Origin: Pseudomonadota bacterium
GTDB taxonomy: Bacteria > Pseudomonadota > Alphaproteobacteria > Rhizobiales > Rhizobiaceae
Assembly: GCA_023451915.1 (NCBI GenBank)
Contig: JAEXXS010000233.1
Span: 1-5,721 of the forward strand
Length of the DNA: 5,721 nt
Direction of reading: 5' to 3'
Under the pieces are notes generated by a model that made no database searches, had not been told where the DNA came from, and worked only from the letters and a program-made list of their open reading frames with translations. Shown here piece by piece: positions 5,688-5,721 of this stretch. Numbering within the stretch: position 1 is the first letter of the stretch; each line of letters starts with the position of its first letter. The position numbers and the translations under genes are program-made.

Positions 5688-5721
5688 TTATGAAAGAAAA
5701 AACGACGGCGTGGTGGCAATC

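Overview
The flanks look like the chromosome of an alphaproteobacterium, most probably a Brucella/Ochrobactrum-type member of the Hyphomicrobiales. This is an inference from gene content, the GC-rich coding flanks and the style of the proteins; no marker gene in the window fixes the genus. Every conserved gene lies on the minus strand. One atypical gene lies on the plus strand in the middle.

Layout, left to right. (1) Positions 1-1690 hold a small periplasmic copper-handling module read leftwards: a DUF2946-like secreted protein with Cys and His clusters (1186-1584, TTG start), then a fused YcnI (DUF1775)/PCuAC copper-binding protein (106-1110), then an intrinsic terminator (13-42). A hairpin with a nearby T-run separates the two genes. 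A strong GC-rich hairpin (1648-1690) lies upstream of the module. (2) Positions about 1700-2850 are an AT-enriched accessory segment carrying one plus-strand gene of unknown function (1854-2600). It ends in a helix-turn-helix-like segment and is followed by AT-rich non-coding DNA and a perfect 11-bp palindrome (2759-2783). (3) Positions 2854-5608 hold a leftward group: a GloA-type glyoxalase (5213-5608, GTG start), a Tat-exported gluconate 2-dehydrogenase subunit-3-like small subunit (4522-5073), and a GMC flavoprotein dehydrogenase catalytic subunit (2854-4425) with a CX5CX3C motif that probably holds an iron-sulfur cluster.

How they work together. The two dehydrogenase subunits should form a periplasmic FAD-dependent sugar/polyol/sugar-acid dehydrogenase. 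The small subunit carries the only Tat signal, so the catalytic subunit is probably exported with it. No cytochrome c subunit is present in the window. The copper proteins probably bind or deliver periplasmic copper, for example towards cytochrome oxidase or for resistance. The central gene does not belong to either pathway. Its codon and base composition, opposite orientation and position between two minus-strand units suggest an insertion, and it is the least understood part of the window. I found no rRNA, tRNA, CRISPR array, transposase or integrase.
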